Source: Thalassomonas haliotis (GTDB taxonomy: Bacteria > Pseudomonadota > Gammaproteobacteria > Enterobacterales > Alteromonadaceae). From it: a stretch of 64,000 nt of DNA. Position 1 is the stretch's first letter, and each line of letters opens with the position of its first letter. The stretch spans positions 248,001-312,000 of the forward strand of contig NZ_CP059693.1 of the NCBI RefSeq assembly GCF_028657945.1, written 5' to 3'. Under the pieces are notes generated by a model. It was not told the origin of the DNA. It was given only the letters and a program-made list of their open reading frames with translations, and ran no database searches. Below are positions 51,820-60,832 of the stretch, piece after piece. A program made the translations under genes and the position numbers.

Positions 51820-52224
51820 TTATTTGCCGGCGTTTAATTGTGCCTGCAACCAATGTTTGGCGCTTTGTTCGTTATCGAAGAATTGCAGGTTTTCTCCTGC
51901 TTTATGATAGATATCCTTGATATGTATTTTGGCGAACTTCAAATCGTCACAATCCTTGAGCACTAAGGCTGTGCTTACCCGGCCATGTTCTTTATCGGTT
52001 TTGATGGCGTCTATCAGAAAGTGAGTGGCATCGGGAGTATGGATAGGATCGCCGTGGGTCAGCACTAATACCCCCCACTTTTTACCGTATAATTGCCGGT
52101 GCAGGTCTGAAAAATCCCGGGTTGCCTGTTCAAGGGCTTCTTTATTCCAGGGGCCTGTGCCGTCAATAATAAAGATATTATCTTCTATGGTGGCGCTGAG
52201 CTTGCCATGAGGGATAAATTTCAC
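51820..52224 (-). CDS. Hypothetical protein, possibly SpoIIAA/STAS-like
   Basis: Protein of 134 residues, cytoplasmic. It alternates beta strands and helices (WGVLVLTHGDPIHTPDATHF; ALVLKDCDDLKFAKIHIKDI; NLQFFDNEQSAKHWLQAQL), a pattern resembling the SpoIIAA-like/STAS-related fold seen in many marine bacteria. No function can be assigned. Confidence 0.6.
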   Translation of the reverse strand: MKFIPHGKLSATIEDNIFIIDGTGPWNKEALEQATRDFSDLHRQLYGKKWGVLVLTHGDPIHTPDATHFLIDAIKTDKEHGRVSTALVLKDCDDLKFAKIHIKDIYHKAGENLQFFDNEQSAKHWLQAQLNAGK

Positions 52225-52306
52225 AACTACAACCTGTTATATCATTTGACATGGGGGGAGCTTACACTAGTTTATTGCTAAAACGGATAAGATTTATTGA
52301 TTAACA

Positions 52307-52621
52307 TCATAACAAGGCGGCGATGGCCTTGTATAAAGCGGTGGCCTGTTCATGGCTGAGGTTATTGGCAACTTCGCTTTTGCCTATGCTGGAACTGACC
52401 CGGATAAACTCTTTGGCAATTTGTTCAATTTGCCGGTTGGCGGCATCGAGCTGGTTTTCTTTTTGTAATTTTTCCCGGCCTAAACTGGATATTTCCAGCA
52501 CATCTTCGGCAAATACGCCGAAGCTTTTCTCCGGCGCTGTTGTTGGTTTGACTTGTGTTTGACTGGTAACCGCAACACGTTGAATTTCACTGCCTGCGGT
52601 TAATGGATTTGCTATCGACAT
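52307..52621 (-). CDS. Small hypothetical protein with a DVLEISSLGRE segment
   Basis: Protein of 104 residues: a Thr/Pro/Val-rich N-terminus, then FAEDVLEISSLGREKLQKEN and a helical C-terminus. The 'D-x-x-x-IS-x-x-GR' type segment occurs in several small flagella-associated proteins of this bacterial group, but the link is only a resemblance. No flagellar promoter was found upstream. Confidence 0.5.
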   Translation of the reverse strand: MSIANPLTAGSEIQRVAVTSQTQVKPTTAPEKSFGVFAEDVLEISSLGREKLQKENQLDAANRQIEQIAKEFIRVSSSIGKSEVANNLSHEQATALYKAIAALL

Positions 52622-52725
52622 AGGTGTACCTCAGTGTTTAATTATAGACCAATTGAGGTAAAGTGGGCTGCTGGCAAAATTTGCCCTGACATGGTTCAGC
52701 CATCAGCAAACCTTGAAGTTATCCG

Positions 52726-54177
52726 CTAGCTAAAATAACGAAAAACTCTTGCCAGTCCCAGGTTGAGTTTTTCTTCATCCATGGCGGCAAACCCGAGGCG
52801 AATATAACGGTTTTCATTATTTTCCGGCAATAAATGAAAGTGGCTTTCCCCGAGCAGGAACACGTCACGGGCTTTTGCATAGGCCTCTATTTCGGCTGCC
52901 TCTTGTTTGATGTCCAGCCACAGGGCCATGCCCCCCGCCGGTTGATGAAAGTCCAGTGCGATCCCTTGCTGGCGGTAGTTGTTTAATTGTTTCACCAGGT
53001 TGTCCCGTCTTTGCCGGTATTTTTTGCCGGTGCGCCTGAGGTGGCGTTCGAGTGCGCCGTCTTCCATCCAACGGCCAATCGCCGCCTGCATCAGTACATT
53101 GGGCTTATGGTTGACGATACTGCGGTAATTTAAAAAGTCTGCCGCCAGGGACTTATCGACGGCAATAAAACCTATGCGGGCGCCGGGAAACATGATTTTG
53201 GAAAAGGTCGATAAATAGATCACTAAACCTAAAGGGTCGTTCGCCGCCATCGGGGTTAACGGCTGGCTCTGGTAATGGTATTCATGATCATAGTCATCTT
53301 CTATGATGGCAACATTATATTCGGCTGCCAGGCGGTAAACGGCCAGGCGTTCGGTGATGGGCAAGGTGACTGTGGTTGGGTACTGGTGCAGCGGGGTCAG
53401 GTAGATCAGGCGCACCTGATGTTGTTTAAATAAAGACTCCAGCTGCCTGATATCTATACCTGTCTTGTGTTGCCTGATGGCCAGCAATTCTGCCCCGGCG
53501 GTTTTAAAGGCGTTCCAGGCGGGACGGTAGCCCAGGGATTCTACCGCAACCTTGTCGCCGGGTTTAAGCAGTAACCGTGAGATCAGATATAAAGCTTCCT
53601 GGGAGCCGTTAACCGCGATAATTTCTTTGTCTGTGATGCCGCGCGCCCTTCTCAGGTAGGTGGTGACCTGTTCGATGAAGAGGCCATCGCCGTTGTTATT
53701 ACCGTAACCCAGGCCGAATATATCGGGCCGGGTCAGGCTGTCGCTCATATAGGATTTAAATTCCTGAAAGGGAAAATTTTCGATGTCGGGTAACCCGCCG
53801 GCAAAATTATAGCTAAAGTCCAGTGCTTTCATGCTGCCGTCAGGGACTTGCGGGGTGCTGTTGATAGACCAGTGAAAGGTTCTTTCGGATAAATCACCAC
53901 TGTCGGTAATTTTACGACTGCCCTGAACCGGTAAGTCTGCTGCTACCCGGTAACCTTGTCTTTGTTTCGACGTTACCCAGCCCTGGGCAATAAGCTCCTG
54001 GTAGGCGGCCATTATGGTATGGCGGTTGGTTTTTAGCTGCTCAGCCAGCTTTCTTGCCGACGGCAGGCTTTCATTTGCCCGGACCTGATCTGAGGTGATG
54101 GCTTCACGGATGGCGGCGGCAATACGCACAAAAGCGGGTTTGATTGCCGGGTCCGGGGTAAGCAGCAAGTCTTTCAT
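52726..54177 (-). CDS. MocR/PdxR-type regulator (GntR HTH with aminotransferase domain)
   Basis: Protein of 483 residues. The N-terminal GntR winged helix (SLPSARKLAEQLKTNRHTIM, then AAYQELIAQGWVTSKQRQGY) is fused to a fold-type I aminotransferase domain with the PLP-lysine in YLSTFSKIMFPGARIGFIAV and the preceding EDDYDHEYHY. Such proteins sense PLP or an amino-acid-like ligand. It is divergent from the paiAB-like pair and probably controls it. Confidence 0.92.
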   Translation of the reverse strand: MKDLLLTPDPAIKPAFVRIAAAIREAITSDQVRANESLPSARKLAEQLKTNRHTIMAAYQELIAQGWVTSKQRQGYRVAADLPVQGSRKITDSGDLSERTFHWSINSTPQVPDGSMKALDFSYNFAGGLPDIENFPFQEFKSYMSDSLTRPDIFGLGYGNNNGDGLFIEQVTTYLRRARGITDKEIIAVNGSQEALYLISRLLLKPGDKVAVESLGYRPAWNAFKTAGAELLAIRQHKTGIDIRQLESLFKQHQVRLIYLTPLHQYPTTVTLPITERLAVYRLAAEYNVAIIEDDYDHEYHYQSQPLTPMAANDPLGLVIYLSTFSKIMFPGARIGFIAVDKSLAADFLNYRSIVNHKPNVLMQAAIGRWMEDGALERHLRRTGKKYRQRRDNLVKQLNNYRQQGIALDFHQPAGGMALWLDIKQEAAEIEAYAKARDVFLLGESHFHLLPENNENRYIRLGFAAMDEEKLNLGLARVFRYFS

Positions 54178-54278
54178 ATATTATCTTCTGGTATAGCAGG
54201 AATAGGAGAACTGGTTGTTTATTTTATACCAGTTGTCGGGGCAAGATTAAACCACTTTAGAGTAAGCAGGATATAGAA

Positions 54279-54914
54279 ATGACGACAGCCCAAGCAAATT
54301 TTTCCCCTTTATCTTTTCAGCCGGCCCCGGTGCGTTTGCAGGGGCAAGATATTACCTTAAGGCCCTTATCGTTGGAGGATGTTGAAGGTTTTTATCAGGC
54401 GGGAAAAGATCCAATCCTGTGGCAATGGGTGCTGCCCAATCAGTGCCTGTCGCCAGAGACCGCCCGGAGTTGGATAGAGTACTCGCTGCAGCAGCAAACC
54501 TTGGGTAATCATGTGCCTTTTGTGATTATTGATAACCGCAGCGCAGCGATCATCGGCTCTACCCGGTATTGTTCCATCCGCCGGGAAGATCGCAATGTTG
54601 AAATAGGCTTTACCTTTATTGATCCCAATTTTCAGCGCTCTTATGTCAATACCCAGGCAAAATATTTATTGTTGCGCCATGCCTTTGAGCAGCTGGGGGC
54701 GATCCGGGTTGAGCTCAGGACCCATGAAAAAAATCATCAGTCCCGCACCGCCATTGCCAGGATAGGTGCCAAGTTTGAAGGCATATTACGCAACAACAGG
54801 ATTTTATCCGACGGCTCTTACCGCAACAGTGCCATGTTCAGTGTTATTGAAAGTGAATGGCCGGCATGTAAGGCGGCGCTGGAAGACAAAATGGCGAGAT
54901 GTTATGACAAGTAA
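54279..54914 (+). CDS. GNAT N-acetyltransferase (RimJ/RimL type, PaiA position)
   Basis: Protein of 211 residues with a RimL-like GNAT fold: LRPLSLEDVEGFYQAGKDP at the start, IIGSTRYCSIRREDRNVEIG, then FTFIDPNFQRSYVNTQAKYL in the core, and VELRTHEKNHQSRTAIARIG at the end. Substrate unknown. It overlaps the next gene by 11 bp, a layout recalling paiA-paiB, but paiA itself is a different GNAT subfamily. Confidence 0.85.
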   Translation: MTTAQANFSPLSFQPAPVRLQGQDITLRPLSLEDVEGFYQAGKDPILWQWVLPNQCLSPETARSWIEYSLQQQTLGNHVPFVIIDNRSAAIIGSTRYCSIRREDRNVEIGFTFIDPNFQRSYVNTQAKYLLLRHAFEQLGAIRVELRTHEKNHQSRTAIARIGAKFEGILRNNRILSDGSYRNSAMFSVIESEWPACKAALEDKMARCYDK

Positions 54915-55533
54915 AAATCTCTTAAATGACAGGATGGCGGATAAGGTGCTAAAACCCCACCAGCTAACCCTGATCAAAAGCAATGCTTTTGCCCGCTTGA
55001 TCCTGCCGTCAGAGCCGGGTGAATTGCCGGTAACCACCCAGCTGCCTTTGTTGATGGACGAGCAGCAACATTGCCTGTATGGCCACCTGGCAAGAAATAA
55101 CCCTGCGATGGCGGCTATTCGCCGGCAAAGCCGGGTTATGGTGCTTTTTGACGGCGGCCACCAGTATATTTCTCCCCGCTGGCATCAAGAGCAAAAAGTG
55201 CCGACCTGGAATTATGCCAGCTTAGCGCTTATCTGCACCCCGGTGATGATTGCGGAGGCGGAAGATAAACTTGATCTGGTCAATGAAATGAGCCGTTTCT
55301 TCGATCCCGACTGGCCGCTGGAAGAGATTTTATCGCCGCAATTTTCCAGGCAGCTGCAGCAGATGTTAAAGGCCATCTGCGTATTTCGCCTGGAGATTTG
55401 TTCAAGCGGCGGGCGTTTTAAGCTGGGGCAAAGCAAATCGCCGGATTATCACAGCACCGTTGCCGGTTATATGCAAAAGCAAGGCAATGAACAACTGGCA
55501 TTGTGGCAAAAGCAGCCGCCGCAGGAGTATTAA
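54904..55533 (+). CDS. PaiB-like FMN-binding negative regulator
   Basis: Protein of 209 residues from ATG 54,904, inside the end of the GNAT gene; a longer upstream frame is an overlap artefact. It shows FARLILPSEPGELPVTTQLP, then LYGHLARNNPAMAAIRRQSR and FDGGHQYISPRWHQEQKVPT, then WNYASLALIC, the PaiB/FMN-binding split-barrel signature. The N-terminus is somewhat shorter and more polar than in typical PaiB. Confidence 0.85.
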   Translation: MTSKNLLNDRMADKVLKPHQLTLIKSNAFARLILPSEPGELPVTTQLPLLMDEQQHCLYGHLARNNPAMAAIRRQSRVMVLFDGGHQYISPRWHQEQKVPTWNYASLALICTPVMIAEAEDKLDLVNEMSRFFDPDWPLEEILSPQFSRQLQQMLKAICVFRLEICSSGGRFKLGQSKSPDYHSTVAGYMQKQGNEQLALWQKQPPQEY

Positions 55534-55554
55534 GCCTGATGGTGGTTTGTACTG

Positions 55555-58500
55555 TTAATTGTTGACTTTAACCAGGCGTACCGCGTCTGCGCTCGCCTGG
55601 CCATTGCTGCTGGAAACTTCTATCGTATATTGGCTGCCGGCGTTGAAAGGAAATTCTCCCAGTAAGTTCCATTGCCCCCCCAGCAGGTTGTTATGCTGGT
55701 TGACCTCCAGGGTGGTGCTGCCTCCCTGATAAGAAACGGTATAGGGTACCTTGTCAGAGCGGTTGCTGTGATAGGTCCACCAGGCATATACCTGATAAGT
55801 ACCGGTAGAAGCTATTTGCGGGTGCCAGCTAAAGACTCCGGCATTGTTGTTGTATAGCGAATTTCCCTGCCAGGGTTGGGGGCCGCTGGAAGTCGTCCAG
55901 CTACCGGTTCTTCCGGTATTGCTGTCCAGGTTATCGACAATGATCTCCGCCGGGGCCAGTTCCAGTACGGTTATCCCTGAGGGAATCTGGTCTGTTCCGG
56001 TTTGCTGGTCGCTGACAAAGATATCGAAACCCCAGCTGCCGGCCTGGCTTGGTATACCGGATATCTGGCCGCTGCTATTTAGGGTTAAACCGTCGGGAAG
56101 AGTACCGGTTATTCCCCAACTGTAGGGAGGATAACCGCCGCTTGCCGTTAATTGCACCTGATAGCTTTCGTTAACTGAGGCATCGGCCAGGCTCTGATTG
56201 TCTATGCTCAGGGGGGCGGGTTCTGCAATGGTAATGCTTAATGCCGCCGAGGCCTGAGATGCAAGCTGGTCGCTGACGGTCAGGGTGAAATTAAAGGTAC
56301 CGCCGAGCTGAGGGATGCCGGAAATAAAGCCGCTATCATCAAAGGTCAGGCCGTTTGGCAGTACCCCGGTTATGCTCCACAGATAAGGGGGTTCACCGCC
56401 GCCGGCGGTTAAACTGGCCTGGTAATCTTGACCCGGACTGCCGTCGGGAAAGACTAAGCTGGTGATGGCCAGTTCGGTATTGTTTACCGGCACCAGTTTA
56501 ACGGCATCGGCACAGGCCTGGCCATTTTCACTCGATACCTGGATATAATTATCGCCGCCGGGGGAGAAATCAAATTCTCCCAACAGGTACCACTGGCCTG
56601 CCAGGGCGCTGTTATTTTGCGCTGTGGTTATCACCGTCAGGCCGTTATCGTGGCTGATGCTGTAGGGCACGGTGGCGGAGCGAGTGCTGTAATAAGTCCA
56701 CCAGGCATAAACCAGGTAACGGTTTGCCTGCGTTATATCCGGCGACCAGCGGTAGCTGGCGCCGGAGCTGTTGTACAGGGAGCTGCTGCCCCAGGGGGGG
56801 GCGCCGCTGGAATTGAGCCAGTTGCCGGTGAAGCTGGTATTGCTGTCGCCGTTGTCGATAACGATCTCTGTACCCGCCCGGGCTTCATTGACCGCCAGGC
56901 TCAGGGAAACCTGGCTTTGCTGACCGATATTGTCAGTGATGGTCACCTCAAAATTCCATATACCGGCGAATAAGGGCACACCCGAAATCTGGCCGCTATC
57001 ACTTAACAGCAAATCAGGAGGCAGGTCGCCGCTATGGCTCCAGCTGTAGGGAGCTACACCGCCGCTGCCGGACAAGAGTGCCGTATATTCCTGGCCTGTC
57101 AGGGCATCGGCCAATTGGTTTGTGGTGATCTCCAGCACAGGTGAAGGGGTTATCTCCAGGATAAAATCCGCCTGGCTGCTATCGCCTTGCTGATCCATAA
57201 CCTGGATTGTCAGGGGCCAGCTTCCGGATTCCAGCGGCAGCCCGGTTAGTATGCCTGAGCTTTGCAGGGTTAAGCCGGACGGCAAGGCACTGGTACTGCT
57301 CCAGCTGTAGGGGGCAAGGCCGCCGCTGGCGGAGAAAGCGGCATTATAATCGCTGCCAACCTGGCCGGTCGGCAGGGTAAATGGGGGAATGGTTAAAGTT
57401 TGCGGGGCGGCACTGGTGACGAGTTTTACGGCATCGGCACTGGCCTGGCCATTGCTGCCGTCTACCGTAATGCTGTAGCTGTTGTCGGCGCTGAACTCAA
57501 AAGTGCCCAACAGCACCCATTGGGAAGCCAGGGCCTGGTTTCGCTGATTGACTTCTACGCTGGTGCTGCCGCCATCATGGCTTATGGTATAGGGGACGTT
57601 GGTTGAGCGGGTAGAATAATAAGTCCACCAGGCATATACCTGGTAAGCACCGTCTGTGTCGATATCCGCCAACCAGGAAAAGCTGCTGTTGCTGTTGCTG
57701 TACAGGGAATTAGTGTCCCAGGGATTCTGGCCGCCGGATACCTGCCAGGTGCCGGAACTTGTGGTATTGCTGTCGTTGTTGTCTATGATGATTTCTCTGC
57801 TCTGGTTTGCCTGGCTGACCACCAGAGCAAAGGTTTTGCTGGTGCTGGAGAGTTGATCGCTGACCTGGATCTGGAAACTGAAACTGCCGCTTATTTCGGG
57901 TAAACCCGATAGCAGTCCTTGCTGGTTCAGGCTGAGTCCGGCCGGTAAGGGCTCCAGCGCACTCCAGCTATAAGGGGGCAGACCTCCGCTTGCCGTCAGG
58001 TTTTGCCGGTAATCTTCTCCTGCTATCGCATCCGGCAGTAGCTGGCTACTGATGGCTAACGGCGGCGGATTGATCAGTTCCAGGCGCATGGCATCAACCA
58101 CAACCTGGGATAAGCTGGCGGTGAAATCTATATTGTGGTCGTTGCCGGCAGTAAAGGAATAGTTGCCGAGCGTATGCCAGTTCCCGCCTGCACTGCTTTG
58201 ATCCAGTGTTATTGTTGACTGTCCCAGGGCATGGTTGATATGCAAACTGGCCTGATTTGCCCCGGATTTTGCCTGCCACCAGGCCGAAAGCCGGTAGACC
58301 CCGGAAACGGGGATTTGCGGGGTAAAACGATAGCTGCTGGCGGAGTCGGTTGAGTATCGTTGTGAGCCGCCGTAAGCCAAAGTGGCGTTTTCGCCGGAAA
58401 AAGTACCGGATAGCGGGGCGCCGTGATAATCATCATCCAATATCAGGTCTACCGGCGGTAAATTACTTGCCTGTAAGGCATTAACGGCATCGGTGAGCTT

Positions 58501-59880
58501 AATTCCGGGTTTGATAAACCCCGAACCGGGTAAAGTAATGTCGACGCCGGTCAAGGTTAAGGCTGCCAGGCGCTGTTCCATGCTCGATGTCGGTTGGGCC
58601 TGTGCCAGCAGGGCAAAAGCCCCGGCGACATGAGGCGCCGCCATTGAGGTACCGCTTTTGTTTTGGTAGCCGCCGGGCACGGAAGAGATGATGCCGGAAC
58701 CCGGGGCGATTAACGGCAACCAGGAAGCGGCATTGCTGAAACCGGACAAGTTATTGCTGTCTGTGCTCGAACCTGTGCTGACGGCGCTGGAGATACATCC
58801 CGGGCTGTTAAGGGCGGTGTTGTTGCCGTCGTTACCGGCACTGATCACTGTGGCAATACCGGCGGCGCGCAATAAATCGATTATGCTTTTGGTGGCGCTG
58901 TTGACGGCATCGCAGGTGAACATACGGTTATAGCTGCCGCCCCCCAGGCTCAGATTTGCCGCGGCAATGGTAAAGTTGTTTCGCTGGGAATAGACATATT
59001 CCAGGCCGGCGATAATATCACTGGTGTAGGCAAGAATGCAGGGGGTGGTGCTGGCCGAGCCGCACATGTCGGCATCGGCAAAGTGTGAGAATACCTGCAC
59101 CGCGATCAAATCGGCATCTTTTGCCACTCCGTCACCGGCAGCGCCGTTTCCGCTGCTGTTGCCTGCGGCTATACCGGCAACATGGGTGCCGTGATCGCAA
59201 CTGCCGAGAGAGCAGGGAGCGGCGGAACCCGGGGTATAAATATCAGCGAAAGGGCATACTGAAGTGGCGGAATGGGGGGCATAAGTTGAAGAAAAGCAGG
59301 CCTCTGCCACTATCTTGCCGGATAAAAAATCATGATCGGCATCTACGCCGGTATCGAGAATGGCCAGGGTTTGGTTATTGCCTGTGATGCCGCTGGCATG
59401 CAGGCTATCCGCACCAATTAAAGGAATGGATGAACTCAGTAAAGGGCTGAGCAAGCGGTCTTCCTCGACCGATACCAGCTGCGGGTGGGCCAAGAGTTCT
59501 TTGAAACCCGAAGCGTCCACTTCCATAACCACCAAAGGCAGCACTTTGCTTTTAGCAAGGTAACGGCTGTTGGCGCTTTTCAGGGAGCGGGCGAATGTTT
59601 GTTGTTGCGCATCCAGGCTGGTTTTCAGTTTGGCGTTATTGTCTGTGCTGGTTTGTTTTAACCGGACAATCACCCTGATGCGCTTGGTGTCGGTGAGTTT
59701 TTTCTTGAGCCTGCGCTCTTCCTGCCCGGAGATCAGCAAGGGGGGCTTGTATTGCTGCTCAGGCGTTATAGCTGTTTGCTGTTGCGGCTGTAGTGAGGGA
59801 GAGAAAAGCAGCAGGCATAAGCTTGTCAGTAAGCAAAAGAGGCAAAGTGAAAATGACCATAACCTGTGTAAGTTACGCAT
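55555..59880 (-). CDS. Secreted multidomain subtilisin-like (S8) protease
   Basis: Protein of 1441 residues with a signal sequence at about 8-27. A propeptide (I9-like, about 66-145) precedes the S8 domain with Asp176 (LAILDTGVDADHD), His230 (DHGTHVAGIAAG) and Ser412 (KSGTSMAAPHVAG). The rest alternates golvesin/xanthan lyase-type beta domains and putative Ig (He_PIG) domains: golvesin-like at about 490-605, 700-815, 1025-1135 and 1325-1440, with one or two Ig units between them (sites like GLPPYSWS...LPAGLSL). The tandem Trp-rich AWWTYYSTRS modules suggest binding to polysaccharide or cell surfaces. Probably an extracellular protease for particle or biomass degradation. Confidence 0.9.
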   Translation of the reverse strand: MRNLHRLWSFSLCLFCLLTSLCLLLFSPSLQPQQQTAITPEQQYKPPLLISGQEERRLKKKLTDTKRIRVIVRLKQTSTDNNAKLKTSLDAQQQTFARSLKSANSRYLAKSKVLPLVVMEVDASGFKELLAHPQLVSVEEDRLLSPLLSSSIPLIGADSLHASGITGNNQTLAILDTGVDADHDFLSGKIVAEACFSSTYAPHSATSVCPFADIYTPGSAAPCSLGSCDHGTHVAGIAAGNSSGNGAAGDGVAKDADLIAVQVFSHFADADMCGSASTTPCILAYTSDIIAGLEYVYSQRNNFTIAAANLSLGGGSYNRMFTCDAVNSATKSIIDLLRAAGIATVISAGNDGNNTALNSPGCISSAVSTGSSTDSNNLSGFSNAASWLPLIAPGSGIISSVPGGYQNKSGTSMAAPHVAGAFALLAQAQPTSSMEQRLAALTLTGVDITLPGSGFIKPGIKLTDAVNALQASNLPPVDLILDDDYHGAPLSGTFSGENATLAYGGSQRYSTDSASSYRFTPQIPVSGVYRLSAWWQAKSGANQASLHINHALGQSTITLDQSSAGGNWHTLGNYSFTAGNDHNIDFTASLSQVVVDAMRLELINPPPLAISSQLLPDAIAGEDYRQNLTASGGLPPYSWSALEPLPAGLSLNQQGLLSGLPEISGSFSFQIQVSDQLSSTSKTFALVVSQANQSREIIIDNNDSNTTSSGTWQVSGGQNPWDTNSLYSNSNSSFSWLADIDTDGAYQVYAWWTYYSTRSTNVPYTISHDGGSTSVEVNQRNQALASQWVLLGTFEFSADNSYSITVDGSNGQASADAVKLVTSAAPQTLTIPPFTLPTGQVGSDYNAAFSASGGLAPYSWSSTSALPSGLTLQSSGILTGLPLESGSWPLTIQVMDQQGDSSQADFILEITPSPVLEITTNQLADALTGQEYTALLSGSGGVAPYSWSHSGDLPPDLLLSDSGQISGVPLFAGIWNFEVTITDNIGQQSQVSLSLAVNEARAGTEIVIDNGDSNTSFTGNWLNSSGAPPWGSSSLYNSSGASYRWSPDITQANRYLVYAWWTYYSTRSATVPYSISHDNGLTVITTAQNNSALAGQWYLLGEFDFSPGGDNYIQVSSENGQACADAVKLVPVNNTELAITSLVFPDGSPGQDYQASLTAGGGEPPYLWSITGVLPNGLTFDDSGFISGIPQLGGTFNFTLTVSDQLASQASAALSITIAEPAPLSIDNQSLADASVNESYQVQLTASGGYPPYSWGITGTLPDGLTLNSSGQISGIPSQAGSWGFDIFVSDQQTGTDQIPSGITVLELAPAEIIVDNLDSNTGRTGSWTTSSGPQPWQGNSLYNNNAGVFSWHPQIASTGTYQVYAWWTYHSNRSDKVPYTVSYQGGSTTLEVNQHNNLLGGQWNLLGEFPFNAGSQYTIEVSSSNGQASADAVRLVKVNN

Positions 59881-60005
59881 TTTTGATGTCCGGCAGTGAA
59901 TGAATAATTATTGGCGCTGGCACTCGTCCTAAGTACAAAGCTTAGGGTTAATTATAGTTGATGATTATTGATAAGCCCGGGCGTTAGGCGTGGGATACGG
60001 CTTAT

Positions 60006-60044
60006 GATAGGTAAAACCTATCAATGTTATAAATACTATCGATT
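60006..60044 (+). promoter_or_regulatory. OxyR operator upstream of ahpC
   Basis: GATAGGTAAAACCTATC at 60,006-60,022 matches the OxyR half-operator GATAGGTTnAACCTATC almost perfectly. After a 5-nt spacer, a second, weaker half (60,028-60,044) carries the ATA and ATC/ATT contacts. A possible -10 TATGAT lies at 60,067. Together with the oxyR gene downstream this indicates peroxide induction of ahpCF. Confidence 0.75.
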
Positions 60045-60150
60045 ATCTTTGTTTATCTCCAGCTCTTATGATGAACCCAGATTTCAGAAGCGCTGGCAAC
60101 AGCGTAAGACAATTTTGAAGCACTATTTTTTTACATAATGGAGAGAGCAC

Positions 60151-60720
60151 ATGACGCAATCAATTATCAACACTAAACTTCTTCCTTTTAACGCCACGGC
60201 TTTTCAAAACGGCGATTTCATCGATGTCAGCGAAGCAGATCTGCTAGGCAAATGGTCAGTGGTCTTTTTCTACCCGGCGGATTTCACTTTTGTTTGTCCG
60301 ACCGAGTTAGGCGATATGGCGGATCATTACGAGCAGCTTAAAAACATGGGAGTAGAAGTTTACTCTGTTTCTACCGATACCCATTTCACCCATAAGGCCT
60401 GGCATGATACTTCCGATACTATCGGTAAAATCCAGTTTCCTATGATCGGCGATCCGACCGGCACCATCTCACGTAACTTCAATGTGATGATTGAAGCAGA
60501 GGGTCTGGCCCTGCGCGGTACTTTCGTGATCAACCCTGAAGGTGAAATCAAGGTAGCAGAAATTAACGATTTAGGTATCGGCCGCTCGGCCAAAGAGCTG
60601 GTGCGTAAAATCCAGGCGGCACAGTATGTGGCCGAGCACGATGGTGAAGTTTGTCCGGCGGCATGGCAGCCGGGTGAAGAAACCCTGGCCCCTTCATTGG
60701 ATTTAGTCGGTAAAATCTAA
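60151..60720 (+). CDS. ahpC: Alkyl hydroperoxide reductase peroxiredoxin subunit AhpC
   Basis: AhpC of 189 residues, a 2-Cys peroxiredoxin reducing H2O2 and organic peroxides. The peroxidatic Cys49 lies in [10 protein letters not shown]; the resolving Cys is in [11 protein letters not shown] near the C-terminus. A strong GGAGAGA ribosome site precedes the start. It is followed by an inverted repeat and ahpF. Confidence 0.97.
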   Translation: MTQSIINTKLLPFNATAFQNGDFIDVSEADLLGKWSVVFFYPADFTFVCPTELGDMADHYEQLKNMGVEVYSVSTDTHFTHKAWHDTSDTIGKIQFPMIGDPTGTISRNFNVMIEAEGLALRGTFVINPEGEIKVAEINDLGIGRSAKELVRKIQAAQYVAEHDGEVCPAAWQPGEETLAPSLDLVGKI

Positions 60721-60737
60721 GGCCAGTTCCGATTAAA

Positions 60738-60757
60738 CATGCCCCGGACGGGGCATG
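60738..60757 (+). terminator. Hairpin between ahpC and ahpF
   Basis: CATGCCCC (60,738-60,745) pairs perfectly with GGGGCATG (60,750-60,757) around a 4-nt loop, with Ts following after 7 nt. It may attenuate ahpF relative to ahpC or stabilise the ahpC mRNA. Confidence 0.6.
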
Positions 60758-60832
60758 CTTACCGTTTTTCTTATGTTCCTTTGCCTCAGCGGCAGACAAG
60801 GCCATTGCCAATTTTTTAGCAGGTATCATCAG

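Noticed and set aside
54766-54903. Longer N-terminus for the PaiB-like protein
   Set aside because: It lies inside the GNAT gene in another frame, is Arg/Lys-rich and has no family similarity; ATG 54,904 gives a sensible overlap.
60755-60832. Longer N-terminus for AhpF
   Set aside because: Would read through the hairpin region; known AhpF proteins start at the equivalent of ATG 60,833.
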